From Trichocoleus desertorum NBK24 (GTDB lineage Bacteria > Cyanobacteriota > Cyanobacteriia > FACHB-46), in NCBI RefSeq assembly GCF_030409055.1, contig NZ_CP116619.1, positions 1,211,628 to 1,275,627 on the forward strand: 64,000 nt of DNA. Direction: 5' to 3'. Positions 8,664-18,503 of the stretch are shown in pieces. The notes below the pieces were generated by a model. It searched no databases. It had not been told where the DNA came from and worked only from the letters and a program-made list of their open reading frames with translations. Both the position numbers and the translations under genes were made by a program. Each line of letters starts with the position of its first letter. Positions within the stretch are counted from its first letter, which is position 1.

Positions 8664-9683
8664 ATGACTCTTTCCCAAGATCCGCCTAGCATTCTGAAGC
8701 CTTCCACTTTTATCCCCTCTAAAACGAAAACTGAGGCTGCTCCTCCTAAACTAACCCCCGGCTCCTCAAAATACTCACCCATTCGCTTGCCTGCTACTGA
8801 GTGTCTGATCAAACCTCAAGTCTCCCTAGCCCCCTTCACCTCTTTTCGAGTGGGAGGGCCAGCCGAATGGTTTGTTTCTCCGAGACGAGCAGAGGAAATG
8901 CAAGCCAGCATCGATTGGGCTAACCAAGAGGGTTTGCCTGTTACCTTGCTAGGAGCAGGCTCCAATTTGTTAGTCAGCGATCGCGGTTTGCCTGGTTTAA
9001 TCATTTGTACCAGGCATTTTCGCCAAGCCCATTTTGATGCAGAAACAGGTCAAATCACGGCTGGGGCTGGAGAACCATTAGTCCGTCTCGCTTGGCAAGC
9101 CGCAGAACGGGGTTGGGAAGGTCTGGAATGGGCAGTGGGGATTCCTGGCACCCTAGGCGGTGCAGTGGTCATGAACGCAGGGGCACATGGAGATTGCACT
9201 GCTGATGTTTTAGTCAATGCTCATGTGCTCTTACCCAATGGCACGAAAGAGATTCTCCTGCCTGATGACTTGGGCTTCAACTACCGCACCTCAGCGCTAC
9301 AAGGCGATCGCCGCTTAGTCACCCAAGCAACCCTACAATTAAGACCAGGAGCCGACCCTGCTCAAGTAATGGCAGCCACAACCACCCACTTAAAGCAGCG
9401 CCAGACTACTCAGCCCTATCATTTGCCCAGTTGTGGGAGCGTTTTCCGCAATCCTGGCCCGCAAACGGCTGGTTGGCTAATTGAACAAGCAGGGTTAAAA
9501 GGACATCGGATTGGAGGAGCGCAGGTTGCTCAGCGACATGCAAACTTCATTCTCAACTGTGGGGGTGCGACTGCTCACGATATTTTCCAGCTCATTCGTC
9601 ACGTGCAGCAACAAGTAGAGCAACATTGGTCATTGCGGCTAGAACCCGAAGTAAAAATGCTGGGAGAGTTTCAACTCGCTTAA
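8664..9683 (+). CDS. murB: UDP-N-acetylenolpyruvoylglucosamine reductase
   Basis: MurB is an FAD enzyme that reduces UDP-GlcNAc-enolpyruvate to UDP-MurNAc with NADPH. The 339-residue protein has a 45-residue Pro/Lys-rich N-terminal extension before the conserved [12 protein letters not shown], then the FAD-binding [32 protein letters not shown], the catalytic serine motif SCGSVFRNP and the C-terminal EPEVKMLG. The extension means a later start is possible, but no clear ribosome binding site decides it. It follows murC on the same strand, as in many cyanobacteria. Confidence 0.95.
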   Translation: MTLSQDPPSILKPSTFIPSKTKTEAAPPKLTPGSSKYSPIRLPATECLIKPQVSLAPFTSFRVGGPAEWFVSPRRAEEMQASIDWANQEGLPVTLLGAGSNLLVSDRGLPGLIICTRHFRQAHFDAETGQITAGAGEPLVRLAWQAAERGWEGLEWAVGIPGTLGGAVVMNAGAHGDCTADVLVNAHVLLPNGTKEILLPDDLGFNYRTSALQGDRRLVTQATLQLRPGADPAQVMAATTTHLKQRQTTQPYHLPSCGSVFRNPGPQTAGWLIEQAGLKGHRIGGAQVAQRHANFILNCGGATAHDIFQLIRHVQQQVEQHWSLRLEPEVKMLGEFQLA

Positions 9684-9847
9684 GCCAAGTTGCATCAAGA
9701 ATCAGGCTTTTGGTGGGGATAAGTAAAGGTCTGTCAAACAGTCTATCAAACAGAAAGTCTGTCAAAGAGACGGTGAGAGTGGCAGAATAGCAGAGACTAG
9801 GAACAACAACCTAATTAGACAAACAACTCGTACCCAATCTAAACGTT

Positions 9848-10192
9848 ATGAGCAAAGGACAGGGATTTGGCTTCGGTCTGGGCAAGATGAAAGAGCTGAC
9901 CGAGGCATTCAAGAAGGCGCAACAAGTACAAGAAGGTGCCAAACAGCTCCAAGAAGACTTGGAGCAAATGGAAATTGAAGGACAAGCGGGTGGGGGCATG
10001 GTGAAGGTGGTCCTCAGTGGCAACCAGGAGCCCCGACGAGTAGAAATTTCAGCCGATGTGCTAGGGGAAGGCGCTGAGGTCGTTTCTGACTTGGTGACTG
10101 CTGCCATGAAGGACGCTTATAACAAGTCCACAGCCACCATGCGCGAAAAAATGGAAGAGTTGACAGGTGGCCTAAACCTACCTGGCCTCTAA
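9848..10192 (+). CDS. YbaB/EbfC family nucleoid-associated protein
   Basis: A 114-residue DNA-binding protein of the YbaB/EbfC family, which forms tweezer-like dimers on the nucleoid. The helix [20 protein letters not shown] and the following [21 protein letters not shown] strand region are the family hallmarks, and the C-terminus is the usual helix [13 protein letters not shown]. The gene follows murB and is closed by a strong terminator at 10222-10264. In other bacteria ybaB sits with recR or dnaX; here the murC-murB-ybaB order matches many cyanobacteria. Confidence 0.93.
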   Translation: MSKGQGFGFGLGKMKELTEAFKKAQQVQEGAKQLQEDLEQMEIEGQAGGGMVKVVLSGNQEPRRVEISADVLGEGAEVVSDLVTAAMKDAYNKSTATMREKMEELTGGLNLPGL

Positions 10193-10221
10193 ACCAACAG
10201 CATTTAGCAGTCTTACTCGAT

Positions 10222-10264
10222 CCGGGCAAGCAGTTTGTGTCTGCTCTCTGCCCGGTTTTGTTGT
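10222..10264 (+). terminator. Intrinsic terminator after the YbaB gene
   Basis: CCGGGCA (10222-10228) pairs with TGCCCGG (10249-10255); inside it AGCAG pairs with CTGCT. The stem is followed by TTTTGTTGT. A strong rho-independent terminator 30 bases after the stop codon. Confidence 0.88.
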
Positions 10265-10378
10265 GTTGACTTTGCAAATGTGCGATCGCCCTTGTCAATG
10301 CTAAGTTCGTGTTTGCTTAACTTCTCCTTCTCAATTTCTCCAATTTCTCTCAGGGGCAAGTAGGCGAGTAGCTCGAAT

Positions 10379-11749
10379 TTAGTAGGGAGAGGGGTTAGGC
10401 TGAACTGGGACGTTGAGTAGCTTGGTAATCGTGCCATAAAGCCGATTGGCTAGGACGGCATTGGCTGCATCCGTTAGATGAATTGTGTCCACAAAAGCTT
10501 GACCGGAAAAGTTGCCATAGAGATTGTAGAGGTTCAGAGCAGTGACAGTTTTAGGAAATTCCTTCTGAACCTGAAGCATGGCACGCTCTATTTCCGTATA
10601 CCCTGCCTTCACCCTTTGGGTATAAGAGTCGCCTAGCGCTTGCTGAATCTTGGTTTCTTCCGCAGAAATATTTTTGCCAGTTCGGCTGGTAACTTCTGGT
10701 TGGAGAGCAACAATCAAAGGAACTTTGGCCGCTGCCGCTAAGCGAGCCATTTGTTGGAGATGGCTACGGTAGCGGTTCGCCCGATCCTTTAGCTCGGTTG
10801 GATTGCCGGGAAGCTGCTCGGCTAGGGGGGCATCGCTACTAGCGGCCACTAAGCTAAGTTCGTCCACCGAGGGTTCAGGTTTGAGCAGCCAATATTGCAC
10901 GCCTTTGACTAAGTAAGACTGCGTCACCAAATTGCCTAGCTGCTGGCTTAGATGCGCCGAAAAATGACGGGGTGCATCTTCTAGTAGAGCCTGGGCTCCG
11001 GGTACAGCCACACCTTCCTCGGTACTGGGGAGAAGCAAATCTCGGTAGCCGTCTACAACCACAATCATGTCTGGTTGGTAGGCCAAAACTTGCATGGCGA
11101 GTTGGGCTGATTCATTCCCAGAAGCGTACCCAGGAACAGCTGCATTAATCACCCGATATTTTCCATCTCGAATCCGAGGCGGTAATGCTAAGGCTTTATC
11201 AACTTCTTCTTTGTAGTAAGGTAAAACGTCCGGTCGAAATTTTCCTGGGTTCTGTTTCTGCTGCGCAACTTGTTGATTGAGGCTAGCTTCTAATTTGTGG
11301 GCAAAGGTAGCTTGGTTATTGGAACTCATTTGCCCAAAGGCTGTAGAACCACCTAGGACAAAAATCCGCGTTTCACCTTTTGGTTTTGCGAGTGGCACTG
11401 GGCGATCGCTACGGAACCCTTGCTCGTTCACTTGCCAAAATTCGCTTTTCTGTTGACTGACAAGCTTATACCCTGTCACTAAACTAGGCTTAGCTGCTAA
11501 CTGGCCCTTGACTGGCAAACCGTCATAAGGCTGCTGGCTTGCATCCAAAAACCTAAGGCCGTAGGCTGTGGCTTTGGTTGGTTTACCCTGATAAGCTGCC
11601 AATTCGTTACTTTGTCCTGTGACCCCAGCAAAAGTGCGGGCTAAAACCTCTAGAGCAACCAACAAAAGAGGCAGGCTTAATAAGGTGATCAAGGGCCAAG
11701 GGAGCCGACGTTGTTTTCGATAAGCAGATCTACGGCTAGGCCTAAACAT
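10379..11749 (-). CDS. Membrane-anchored SGNH/GDSL-type hydrolase
   Basis: A 456-residue protein with one N-terminal membrane anchor (about residues 18-36, WPLITLLSLPLLLVALEVL) and an SGNH hydrolase fold. Block I is VLGGSTAFGQ, giving the catalytic Ser; block III-like is VVDGYRDL; block V is DTIHLTDAAN, giving the Asp and His. Cyanobacterial members of this type are predicted esterases or acetyl hydrolases acting on envelope glycans, but the substrate is unknown. The frame opens at 11806, but the ATG at 11749 has a GAGG ribosome binding site and gives the standard short cytoplasmic tail, so it is preferred. Convergent with the YbaB gene. Confidence 0.82.
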   Translation of the reverse strand: MFRPSRRSAYRKQRRLPWPLITLLSLPLLLVALEVLARTFAGVTGQSNELAAYQGKPTKATAYGLRFLDASQQPYDGLPVKGQLAAKPSLVTGYKLVSQQKSEFWQVNEQGFRSDRPVPLAKPKGETRIFVLGGSTAFGQMSSNNQATFAHKLEASLNQQVAQQKQNPGKFRPDVLPYYKEEVDKALALPPRIRDGKYRVINAAVPGYASGNESAQLAMQVLAYQPDMIVVVDGYRDLLLPSTEEGVAVPGAQALLEDAPRHFSAHLSQQLGNLVTQSYLVKGVQYWLLKPEPSVDELSLVAASSDAPLAEQLPGNPTELKDRANRYRSHLQQMARLAAAAKVPLIVALQPEVTSRTGKNISAEETKIQQALGDSYTQRVKAGYTEIERAMLQVQKEFPKTVTALNLYNLYGNFSGQAFVDTIHLTDAANAVLANRLYGTITKLLNVPVQPNPSPY

Positions 11750-12002
11750 CAAGTACTTTCCTCGTAATACCAATAGTAGCGACCAGTGTTTGCCTAAGTT
11801 GAGCAAATGATGCTGGCAAACAATGCAGTCGGAAATTGCACATTCAAGAAGAGTTACACCCCTAGGGTCAGAAGGTCAAGGTTTAATGTCAGTTCCGCAG
11901 ACTCATCCCTACCTCTGCAAGGGTTACTGCTCGGAAACCGGAAAGAGTGGTTAATATATTAAAGCTGCTCCCAGCGATCGCTCATAAACCTCAACCGCCA
12001 CC

Positions 12003-12509
12003 ATGCCTTACAAACTGCTGTTCGTTTGTCTGGGTAACATTTGCCGCTCGCCCTCGGCAGAAAACATCATGAACCACCTGATCGAACAGGCAGGGTTGGG
12101 CCATGAAATTATCTGTGACTCGGCTGGAACTTCTAGTTACCACATTGGCAGTGCTCCCGATCGGCGGATGACCGCAGCCGCTAAGCAACGAGGCATTGTG
12201 CTTCAAGGTCAAGCTCGGCAACTCCAGAAGGAGGATCTTGCAGCCTTTGACCTCATCCTGGCAATGGATCAAGAAAACTACCAAAATATTTTGGCGTTAG
12301 ACCCAAGCGGAAAGTATCGCGATCGCGTGCGCTTGATGTGTGACTTTTGCACTCATTACTCAGAACGAGAAGTTCCTGACCCTTACTACGGTGGATCAGA
12401 AGGCTTTAACCATGTAATTGATTTGCTGTTAGATGCTTGTACTGGCCTATTGCAGCACATCATCACGACGCAGCAGTTGGCGGCTCCAGCTTCCAACCAA
12501 ACGCTCTAA
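12003..12509 (+). CDS. Low-molecular-weight protein tyrosine phosphatase
   Basis: A 168-residue LMW-PTP. The phosphate-binding loop is CLGNICRS with nucleophile Cys9 and Arg15, and the general acid loop is VPDPYYGG near residue 130. Bacterial members dephosphorylate tyrosine kinases and sugar-nucleotide enzymes linked to exopolysaccharide synthesis. No tyrosine kinase or capsule gene is nearby, so its target cannot be inferred from context. The start ATG follows a CCACC stretch with no strong Shine-Dalgarno. It is convergent with the response regulator gene, 17 bases apart. Confidence 0.93.
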   Translation: MPYKLLFVCLGNICRSPSAENIMNHLIEQAGLGHEIICDSAGTSSYHIGSAPDRRMTAAAKQRGIVLQGQARQLQKEDLAAFDLILAMDQENYQNILALDPSGKYRDRVRLMCDFCTHYSEREVPDPYYGGSEGFNHVIDLLLDACTGLLQHIITTQQLAAPASNQTL

Positions 12510-12526
12510 ACGCTATGAATGGTAGG

Positions 12527-13210
12527 TTAGTTCATCAAGCCATGTTCCATCACAAAGCGCACTAGCTCTGCCCGATTATTGGTTTCAGTTTTACGCAATA
12601 AGCTGCTGACGTGTTTTTCGACGGTACGAGGGCTGAGATGCAAGCGATGACCGATTTGAATATTGGAAAGACCATCAGCCAATAGCTGCAAAACTTCCTG
12701 TTCTCGATCCGTCAAGCTCACGGTGGAGAGAGCGGGAGTTGCAGTAAATCTAGACGTGGCGTTGTTTTTCTCCGCTGGCATTTCTGCTTCTTGAGCCCGC
12801 GATCGCCGCTCTGCATGAATCATTTCGGTCTGAATCATTTGCGAGCGCTCTAGCAAGTTACGAACAACCGCGCCTAACTCATCCAAGTCAAAGGGTTTGG
12901 GCAAATAGAGATCACACCCTAACTGATAACCCCGAATCCGCTCTTCAATATGGGTGCGAGCCGTGAGAAAGATGACAGGTAGCAGCCGAAACTCTAGCTT
13001 CTGACGCACCCGTCTGACTAGCTCATAGCCATCCATTCGAGGCATGGTAATATCGGTCACAATCAGATGAGGCTGGTACTCATCAACCAGCGCTAGCGCC
13101 TCTTGACCATTTTCAGCCGTGACAACTGAGTAGCCAGAGAGTTCGAGATAATCGCTGATGGACAGGCGAGTACCGACATCATCATCAGCAACGAGAATCA
13201 TCAAGGGCAT
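12527..13210 (-). CDS. rre1: LuxR/NarL-type response regulator, Rre1/Ycf29-like
   Basis: A 227-residue response regulator. Residues 4-118 form a receiver domain (acidic pocket DDD at 10-11, phospho-acceptor Asp53 in VTDITMPRMD, Lys in LPKPFD); residues about 160-222 form a LuxR-type helix-turn-helix (LTDREQEVLQLLADGLS to SPRTVEKHVSSLL). The pattern strongly resembles cyanobacterial Rre1 and plastid Ycf29, which act with stress-sensing histidine kinases to control heat and salt responses. The symbol is an inference from this resemblance; a different NarL-family regulator is possible. No kinase is adjacent, as is usual for rre1. Confidence 0.85.
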   Translation of the reverse strand: MPLMILVADDDVGTRLSISDYLELSGYSVVTAENGQEALALVDEYQPHLIVTDITMPRMDGYELVRRVRQKLEFRLLPVIFLTARTHIEERIRGYQLGCDLYLPKPFDLDELGAVVRNLLERSQMIQTEMIHAERRSRAQEAEMPAEKNNATSRFTATPALSTVSLTDREQEVLQLLADGLSNIQIGHRLHLSPRTVEKHVSSLLRKTETNNRAELVRFVMEHGLMN

Positions 13211-13816
13211 GGGTAGCTAGCACATGAACGCTTAGGGTTGGGACAAATACAGCTTTAAAGTGGGTCAGGATGATACTAAAAGATTGTGATAGACAGTGAG
13301 GTTTGAGCCATCAAAGCAGCTTTCCTAGTACTAAGGATATCTAGTGAATGCTGATTGTGCAGAAATGGAGCTAACAGGTTCAATTAAGTTTTCTGCCCTT
13401 CAGCGATCGCACCTAAGAAAGATCGCATTTAACTCAAGAGAAGCAATCCAGGGGATTATGTATCTCAAACAACAAACCAACGCCACCTGAATTGTATATC
13501 TTTGGCTCTCAGCATTCATGAGGGGTAGAGATCAATTCAGCCTGGTAATTTGTTACCTCTAGTCTTAGAGTATTCTTCGTTATCGGGAAATCTCCACTAG
13601 GAGCGAATTTTCTCTGACTGGCATAGGCGCAGAATTGCATCTGACAGAGATTCTGACCTTGTAAAGATGTGCAGAAATAACGACGGGGATCAATCAAAGC
13701 TACCTGCTCTTGAGCAGACAAGGCTCCTTCATCTTAGCTTTTGATCTTTCAAAGTTCTCTAAGGGCACGAGCTAGCTCTCCAGTAGGTAGGGTAAAAAAT
13801 CGAGCCAGCACAAGAC
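13211..13816. other. Intergenic region upstream of the Rre1-like gene
   Basis: 606 bases between the 3' end of the isochorismatase-like gene and the start of the regulator gene, both on the minus strand. It should hold the regulator's promoter. A 70-codon TTG-started frame at 13509-13721 is present but not convincing. I see no RNA gene or terminator. Confidence 0.35.
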
Positions 13817-14860
13817 TTAAAGCACAAAATTAGGCCACAGGTGGAGCGGCTCAGTGGATTTCACCACATGCATACCAGCCGCAGCAAAACGCGCAAAAGC
13901 AGCCTCTGCTTGTTCGGTAAAATCGATCACACCTGGGACCACAACCGCAGAGGTACAGTCTTCGAGAAGATACACTTTCTGCGCCAGAGCGGGATTTTGA
14001 GCCTGAATCTCATTTAGCAAGTCATCAATCGTCCAAGCGACACAATGGCTCTTGGCCTGCCCTGCGATAATCACCCGATCAAATTCCAAAAGTTTCTGAA
14101 TTAAGCGAGAATTTTTCTCAGCGATCGCCTCACCCCCATGACTTTCTAGCACTTCTGGCCGCAGCACAGAGTAATTTTCTGTGAGCGGGTTACTACCCTT
14201 CAGCTCAAAATTGGTTTGGCTGTGGCGAGCAATACAATGAAAAAAGACAGCTTCCTCTACCGCTGAAACCAGGGCATGACCGATACCACCCAACATGGAG
14301 TGGTAAGGCCAGATTGTGAGGGGATACTTGCCATCATTACTCAACTGACGGACATAGTGCAGGGCGTGATCTTGTAAAGATTGATAGTTACCTGGGTTCA
14401 AACTGGCAGCGATCGCGGAATTCACTTTCCACAGCCCTTGCTGCACATCATTCCAAGTAATCACTGTAGCTGCTGGAGTGGGATGCTCACCTGCTTGATT
14501 CACCCAGAAAATGGGATGAAAAATCTGCATCGCTGTATGCGTGTCCAAGGTGGGAGCAATCTCGGTCAGAACTCCTAAGTGACGGTAGATAAACCGACAG
14601 AGCCGCACATTATCATCTACAGCTCCCAAGCCCGATCGCCCACCCACAAACAGCTCAAATCCAGGAACACAAAAAGTATTTTGCACATCAATTGCTAGCA
14701 AGCAGATGCGAGCTTGATCTTGAGATGCGGGGTGGAGCTTGTGTTGCTGTGCCCAAGCTTGGGCTTCAGCGGCTCGTTCTTGGTAAGGCACCCGCCAAAC
14801 CTCACTAACTTTCTGCGAGTCAAAATGGGACGGAATCGGCAGTTGGGTGTAAGTAAGCAC
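13817..14860 (-). CDS. Isochorismatase/nicotinamidase-like cysteine hydrolase
   Basis: A 347-residue protein of the isochorismatase-like hydrolase fold, longer than the usual 200 residues. The first strand carries the catalytic Asp in [12 protein letters not shown] (about residue 58), and the nucleophile Cys lies in [17 protein letters not shown] (about 270), followed by the strand [11 protein letters not shown]. The cis-peptide region preceding the Cys is conserved. The extra length comes from a 150-residue central insert including [15 protein letters not shown]. Family members hydrolyse nicotinamide, isochorismate or related amides; the insert makes the substrate uncertain. The gene stands alone between a long spacer and the purC promoter region. 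Confidence 0.85.
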   Translation of the reverse strand: MLTYTQLPIPSHFDSQKVSEVWRVPYQERAAEAQAWAQQHKLHPASQDQARICLLAIDVQNTFCVPGFELFVGGRSGLGAVDDNVRLCRFIYRHLGVLTEIAPTLDTHTAMQIFHPIFWVNQAGEHPTPAATVITWNDVQQGLWKVNSAIAASLNPGNYQSLQDHALHYVRQLSNDGKYPLTIWPYHSMLGGIGHALVSAVEEAVFFHCIARHSQTNFELKGSNPLTENYSVLRPEVLESHGGEAIAEKNSRLIQKLLEFDRVIIAGQAKSHCVAWTIDDLLNEIQAQNPALAQKVYLLEDCTSAVVVPGVIDFTEQAEAAFARFAAAGMHVVKSTEPLHLWPNFVL

Positions 14861-15161
14861 AAGCCACCTCTAGAGGACTAGGTCGGTCAGGGCGATCGCA
14901 ACTAGCAGAGAAGTCAGGCTGGAATATACCACTAAACTTTCCCGCTCTAGCTCTTTAAGGACTGACCTATAGCCATGCTAAGGGTTTTATCAGAGAAGCA
15001 AGAAACAGGGGCGGCTAGAAATATTATCACCCCCACAAAACAGGGTGCAATTTGCCAGTTTAGGTCTCCAGAAACGGGAGTTTGAGCTATCAGCATGGAA
15101 AATAACCACTCGAAGATAGAATGATTAAGCTTGCTTCTAGCAAGTACTCATTTTCACCCTA
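14861..15161. other. Divergent spacer before purC
   Basis: 301 bases between the divergent isochorismatase-like gene and purC. It must hold both promoters. One HIP1 site lies at about 14893. No hairpin, riboswitch or small gene was recognised. Confidence 0.35.
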
Positions 15162-15929
15162 ATGCTGCTCATGTTTGCGCGCCAAAAGCTCTACGAAGGC
15201 AAAGCCAAAATTATCTACGCCACCGATGCTCCTGATGTGTTCCTGACCCACTTTAAGGACGACGCGACTGCATTTAATGCTCAGAAGCGGGGACAAATTG
15301 CAGGCAAGGGTGAAATCAACTCTGCCATTTCTAGCCATTTGTTTCAGTTACTAGAAGCGAATGGGATTCCCACCCACTTCATCGATCGCCCCACCGCTGC
15401 GGATATGCACGTCAAAGCGGTAAAAATTATTCCCCTAGAAGTGGTTGTCAGGAACATTGCAGCCGGGAGCCTCTGTCAACAAACTGGGTTGGAATTGGGT
15501 GCCGTCTTGAAGCAGCCTCTGGTGGAGTTCTATTACAAGAATGATGCGCTAGGGGACCCATTGTTGACTCGCGATCGCCTCCTGTTATTAGAACTGGCTA
15601 CGCCAGAACAGCTAGACCAGCTTAAACAAATGGCGCTGCGAATCAATGAGCTACTCTCTGCTTTTTTTCAGCAGTGTGGCATTACACTGGTGGACTTCAA
15701 GCTAGAGTTTGGCTTAGACCGCAATCAGCAAATTCTCTTGGCTGATGAAATTAGTCCCGACACCTGTCGGCTTTGGGATCAAACCGAAACTGATCCAGAC
15801 CGCCGAGTGATGGATAAAGACCGTTTTCGCCGTGACTTGGGGGATGTAGAAGGTGCTTACCAGCGGGTGCTGGAACGGGTGCTCAATCAACCAGTTTCAG
15901 AGTCTGTTCAGGAACCAGTTCAAGAGTAA
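15162..15929 (+). CDS. purC: Phosphoribosylaminoimidazole-succinocarboxamide synthase
   Basis: PurC (SAICAR synthase) joins aspartate to CAIR in purine synthesis. The 255-residue protein has the SAICAR motifs QKLYEGKAKIIY at residues 7-18, the PLEVVVRNIAAGSL signature near 90, and LADEISPDTCRLWD near 190. It ends with a degenerate Val-Gln-Glu-rich tail (QPVSESVQEPVQE) from a short internal duplication. An internal ATG at codon 4 would give the same core. It precedes the outer membrane gene block by 114 bases, probably fortuitously with respect to function. Confidence 0.95.
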   Translation: MLLMFARQKLYEGKAKIIYATDAPDVFLTHFKDDATAFNAQKRGQIAGKGEINSAISSHLFQLLEANGIPTHFIDRPTAADMHVKAVKIIPLEVVVRNIAAGSLCQQTGLELGAVLKQPLVEFYYKNDALGDPLLTRDRLLLLELATPEQLDQLKQMALRINELLSAFFQQCGITLVDFKLEFGLDRNQQILLADEISPDTCRLWDQTETDPDRRVMDKDRFRRDLGDVEGAYQRVLERVLNQPVSESVQEPVQE

Positions 15930-16043
15930 GAGTCACGAATGCGGTAAAATTTCCCCATTTGCTTGGTTAAACGGGATTCCCTTCTCAACCCAATTCCCTG
16001 ATGTCTTGAACTACTTAGGCCAGCCTAAGGCAGAGTCTGGTGT

Positions 16044-18479
16044 GTGGAAATGCCAAATTACGTGAACATAATGCGCTTATCTCCGGTCTTAGTAGCAGTT
16101 ATTGCCGCTTCAGCAACCTTAAGCTTGTCCGAGCCGGCTAGGGGACAAACCTCTGAGTCTAGGGCAGCAGGAACTGATTCATCTACAGGTGTGGTTGCTA
16201 ATTCCAGTCCAGCTGCGGTACTTCAAGCCGTCAAGTCGGCATCCTGGCCTGCGATCGCAGGTGATATAGCAACGGCAAAGCCAGGAGCGGCTTTAGTCAG
16301 CAGTAGCTTGGTTGTGCCTACTGTCAGCCAACCGGAAGCCTTTCCAGCCGAGTTTCAGGCTCAAGTACCATCCTCACCAACCGTTACTCCCGCTGAGACT
16401 GCGCCCCCTGAGACACCGACTGAGATTACGCCTACTGAGATTACGCCCAGCGAAACTACGCCCACCAATATAGAGCTAGACTCCACCCAAGAGACGCCAC
16501 CTGCACCTGGAGAAGCACCACCCGGAACTGCTACACCCGAACAAGAAACTCCTAACCAAATCCAGTTGGATGGCACATCGCAGCCAACGCCTGGAATTGA
16601 TTTCAATATTCCTTCGTCCTCTCCCACCCCTTCAGTCAACCCAGCCGATGGCAGTGTCAGTCCTGAAGGAAACACGAATGGAGAGACCCAAGCTGCGCCT
16701 GAGCAACCTGAACCCCGTGTTTTAGTCGGCGAAGTAGTTGTTCAAGGTGTAGAAGGAGAGCTTGAAACAGAAGTTTACAATGCGATTCAAACTCGTCCTG
16801 GGCGAACCACAACCCGCTCTCAGTTGCAAGAAGACATTAACGCCGTCTTTGCCACTGGATTTTTCTCTAGCGTGCGGGCCAACCCAGAAGATACACCGCT
16901 GGGAGTTCGAGTCACGTTTGATGTCCAAGCGAATCCAGTCCTCAACTCGGTGCGGGTAGAAGGGAACCAAGTTTTGCCCCAAAGTGTGGTTGATGATATT
17001 TTCAAGGACCAGTACGGCAGCATTCTCAACTTGCGGCGGTTCCAAGAAGGGGTCAAACAGGTAAACAAGTGGTACCAAGATCAGGGTTACGTTCTAGCCC
17101 AGATCATTGATACGCCTCAGGTCGGCGCAGATGGCGCAGTGACCTTAGCGGTGGCTGAAGGGGTAATTGAAGACATTCAGGTTAAATTCCTCAATAAAGA
17201 GGGGGAAGAAACCAACGAAGAGGGTGAACCCATCCGAGGCCGTACTCGTGATTTCATCGTCACTCGCGAGTTTGCCTTAAAGCCAGGAGATGTGTTTAAC
17301 CGCACCCAAGCTGAGAGAGACTTGCAACGAGTGTACGGGTTAGGCATCTTTGAGGATGTCCGCTTATCGCTCAACCCAGGCCAAGACCCCCGTAAAGTGG
17401 TTGTTGTCGCTAATGTGGCTGAGCGTAGTACTGGTTCTGCGGGGGCAGCATTGGGCATCAGTTCTGCCAGCGGTTTGTTTGGAAGTGTAAGTTACCAGCA
17501 GCAAAACTTGGGCGGTAACAACCAGAAATTAAATGCTGAGGTACAGGTCGGTCAGCGTGACTTGCTATTTGATCTCAGCTTTACCGACCCTTGGATCGCA
17601 GGTGATCCTTACCGTACTTCTTACACCCTGAATGTCTTCAATCGCCGATCGCTCTCGCTCATTTTTGACGGTGGCGAACCGGAAATTGAGTTACCCAATG
17701 GCGATCGCCCCCGGATTGACCGTTTAGGGGGTGGCATTACCTTTACCCGTCCGCTTAGCCGCGATGTCTTTGCCGATTCTGAATGGACGGCTTCAGCGGG
17801 TTTGCAATACCAGCGGGTTGCCATTCGCGACTCTGACCGTGACATCAGCCCAGTCGATGAACTAGGAAATCAACTTAGCTTCAGCGATGATGGCAAAGAT
17901 AATCTGCTCACAGCTCAATTAGGTCTAGTGCGCGATCGCCGGAACAATCGTCTACGGCCTACCAGTGGCTCGCTCCTGCGATTAGGCACAGAGCAATCTA
18001 TTCCAATCGGCGGTATTTTCTTCAACCGTCTACGAGGTAGCTACAGCTACTACCTCCCCGTTGACTACACCAAATTCGCACCTGGTCCTGAAGCCCTAGC
18101 CTTCAACGTTCAGGCAGGGACTGTAGTGGGAGATTTGCCTCCTTATGAAGCCTTTGCTTTAGGGGGTAGCAACTCGGTGCGCGGCTTTGATGAAGGGGAT
18201 GTGGGTAGCGGTCGTAGCTTCATTCAAGCCACCGCAGAATATCGGTTCCCAGTCTTCTCCATTTTGGGTGGAGCCTTGTTTGTAGACTACGCCACTGATC
18301 TAGGGACTGGTTCCAGCGTACCGGGTGATCCGGCGGGAGTTCGGGGTAAACCGGGTAGTGGTTTAGGATATGGTGTAGGCGTAAGAATTCAATCACCTCT
18401 GGGGCCGATTCGGATTGATTACGGCTTTAACGATGAAGGTGATAGTCGTCTCCACTTCGGTATTGGAGAACGGTTCTAA
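16044..18479 (+). CDS. bamA: Outer-membrane assembly protein BamA / Omp85 (Toc75-like)
   Basis: Omp85 folds and inserts beta-barrel proteins into the outer membrane; cyanobacterial Omp85 is the relative of chloroplast Toc75. The 811-residue protein has a signal peptide (hydrophobic core about 11-30, likely cleavage before QTSES), a long Pro/Thr/Glu-rich linker (about 100-230), three POTRA domains (about 235-465, for example VVVQGVEGELETEVYNAI and SVRVEGNQVLPQSVVDDI), and a C-terminal 16-strand barrel ending HFGIGERF, with the typical aromatic last residue. The barrel includes the conserved GSNSVRGFDEGDVG loop (VRGF/Y motif). ATG codons at 16050 and 16071 are alternative starts; the third gives the most standard signal peptide. 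It is followed 24 bases later by lpxC. Confidence 0.92.
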   Translation: MEMPNYVNIMRLSPVLVAVIAASATLSLSEPARGQTSESRAAGTDSSTGVVANSSPAAVLQAVKSASWPAIAGDIATAKPGAALVSSSLVVPTVSQPEAFPAEFQAQVPSSPTVTPAETAPPETPTEITPTEITPSETTPTNIELDSTQETPPAPGEAPPGTATPEQETPNQIQLDGTSQPTPGIDFNIPSSSPTPSVNPADGSVSPEGNTNGETQAAPEQPEPRVLVGEVVVQGVEGELETEVYNAIQTRPGRTTTRSQLQEDINAVFATGFFSSVRANPEDTPLGVRVTFDVQANPVLNSVRVEGNQVLPQSVVDDIFKDQYGSILNLRRFQEGVKQVNKWYQDQGYVLAQIIDTPQVGADGAVTLAVAEGVIEDIQVKFLNKEGEETNEEGEPIRGRTRDFIVTREFALKPGDVFNRTQAERDLQRVYGLGIFEDVRLSLNPGQDPRKVVVVANVAERSTGSAGAALGISSASGLFGSVSYQQQNLGGNNQKLNAEVQVGQRDLLFDLSFTDPWIAGDPYRTSYTLNVFNRRSLSLIFDGGEPEIELPNGDRPRIDRLGGGITFTRPLSRDVFADSEWTASAGLQYQRVAIRDSDRDISPVDELGNQLSFSDDGKDNLLTAQLGLVRDRRNNRLRPTSGSLLRLGTEQSIPIGGIFFNRLRGSYSYYLPVDYTKFAPGPEALAFNVQAGTVVGDLPPYEAFALGGSNSVRGFDEGDVGSGRSFIQATAEYRFPVFSILGGALFVDYATDLGTGSSVPGDPAGVRGKPGSGLGYGVGVRIQSPLGPIRIDYGFNDEGDSRLHFGIGERF
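16427..16472 (+). repeat. 15-base tandem repeats in the BamA linker
   Basis: Units based on ACTGAGATTACGCCY occur twice exactly and then in decayed form, coding the peptide TEITPTEITPSETTPT in the linker between signal peptide and POTRA domains. Confidence 0.6.
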
Positions 18480-18503
18480 GTTCCCATCCACATCAGGGTC
18501 AAG

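Noticed and set aside
13509-13721. 70-codon minus-strand frame upstream of the Rre1-like gene
   Set aside because: It needs a TTG start whose AGGAG-like site is only 2 bases away, has four scattered Cys residues but no recognisable fold, and sits in a spacer expected to hold a promoter.
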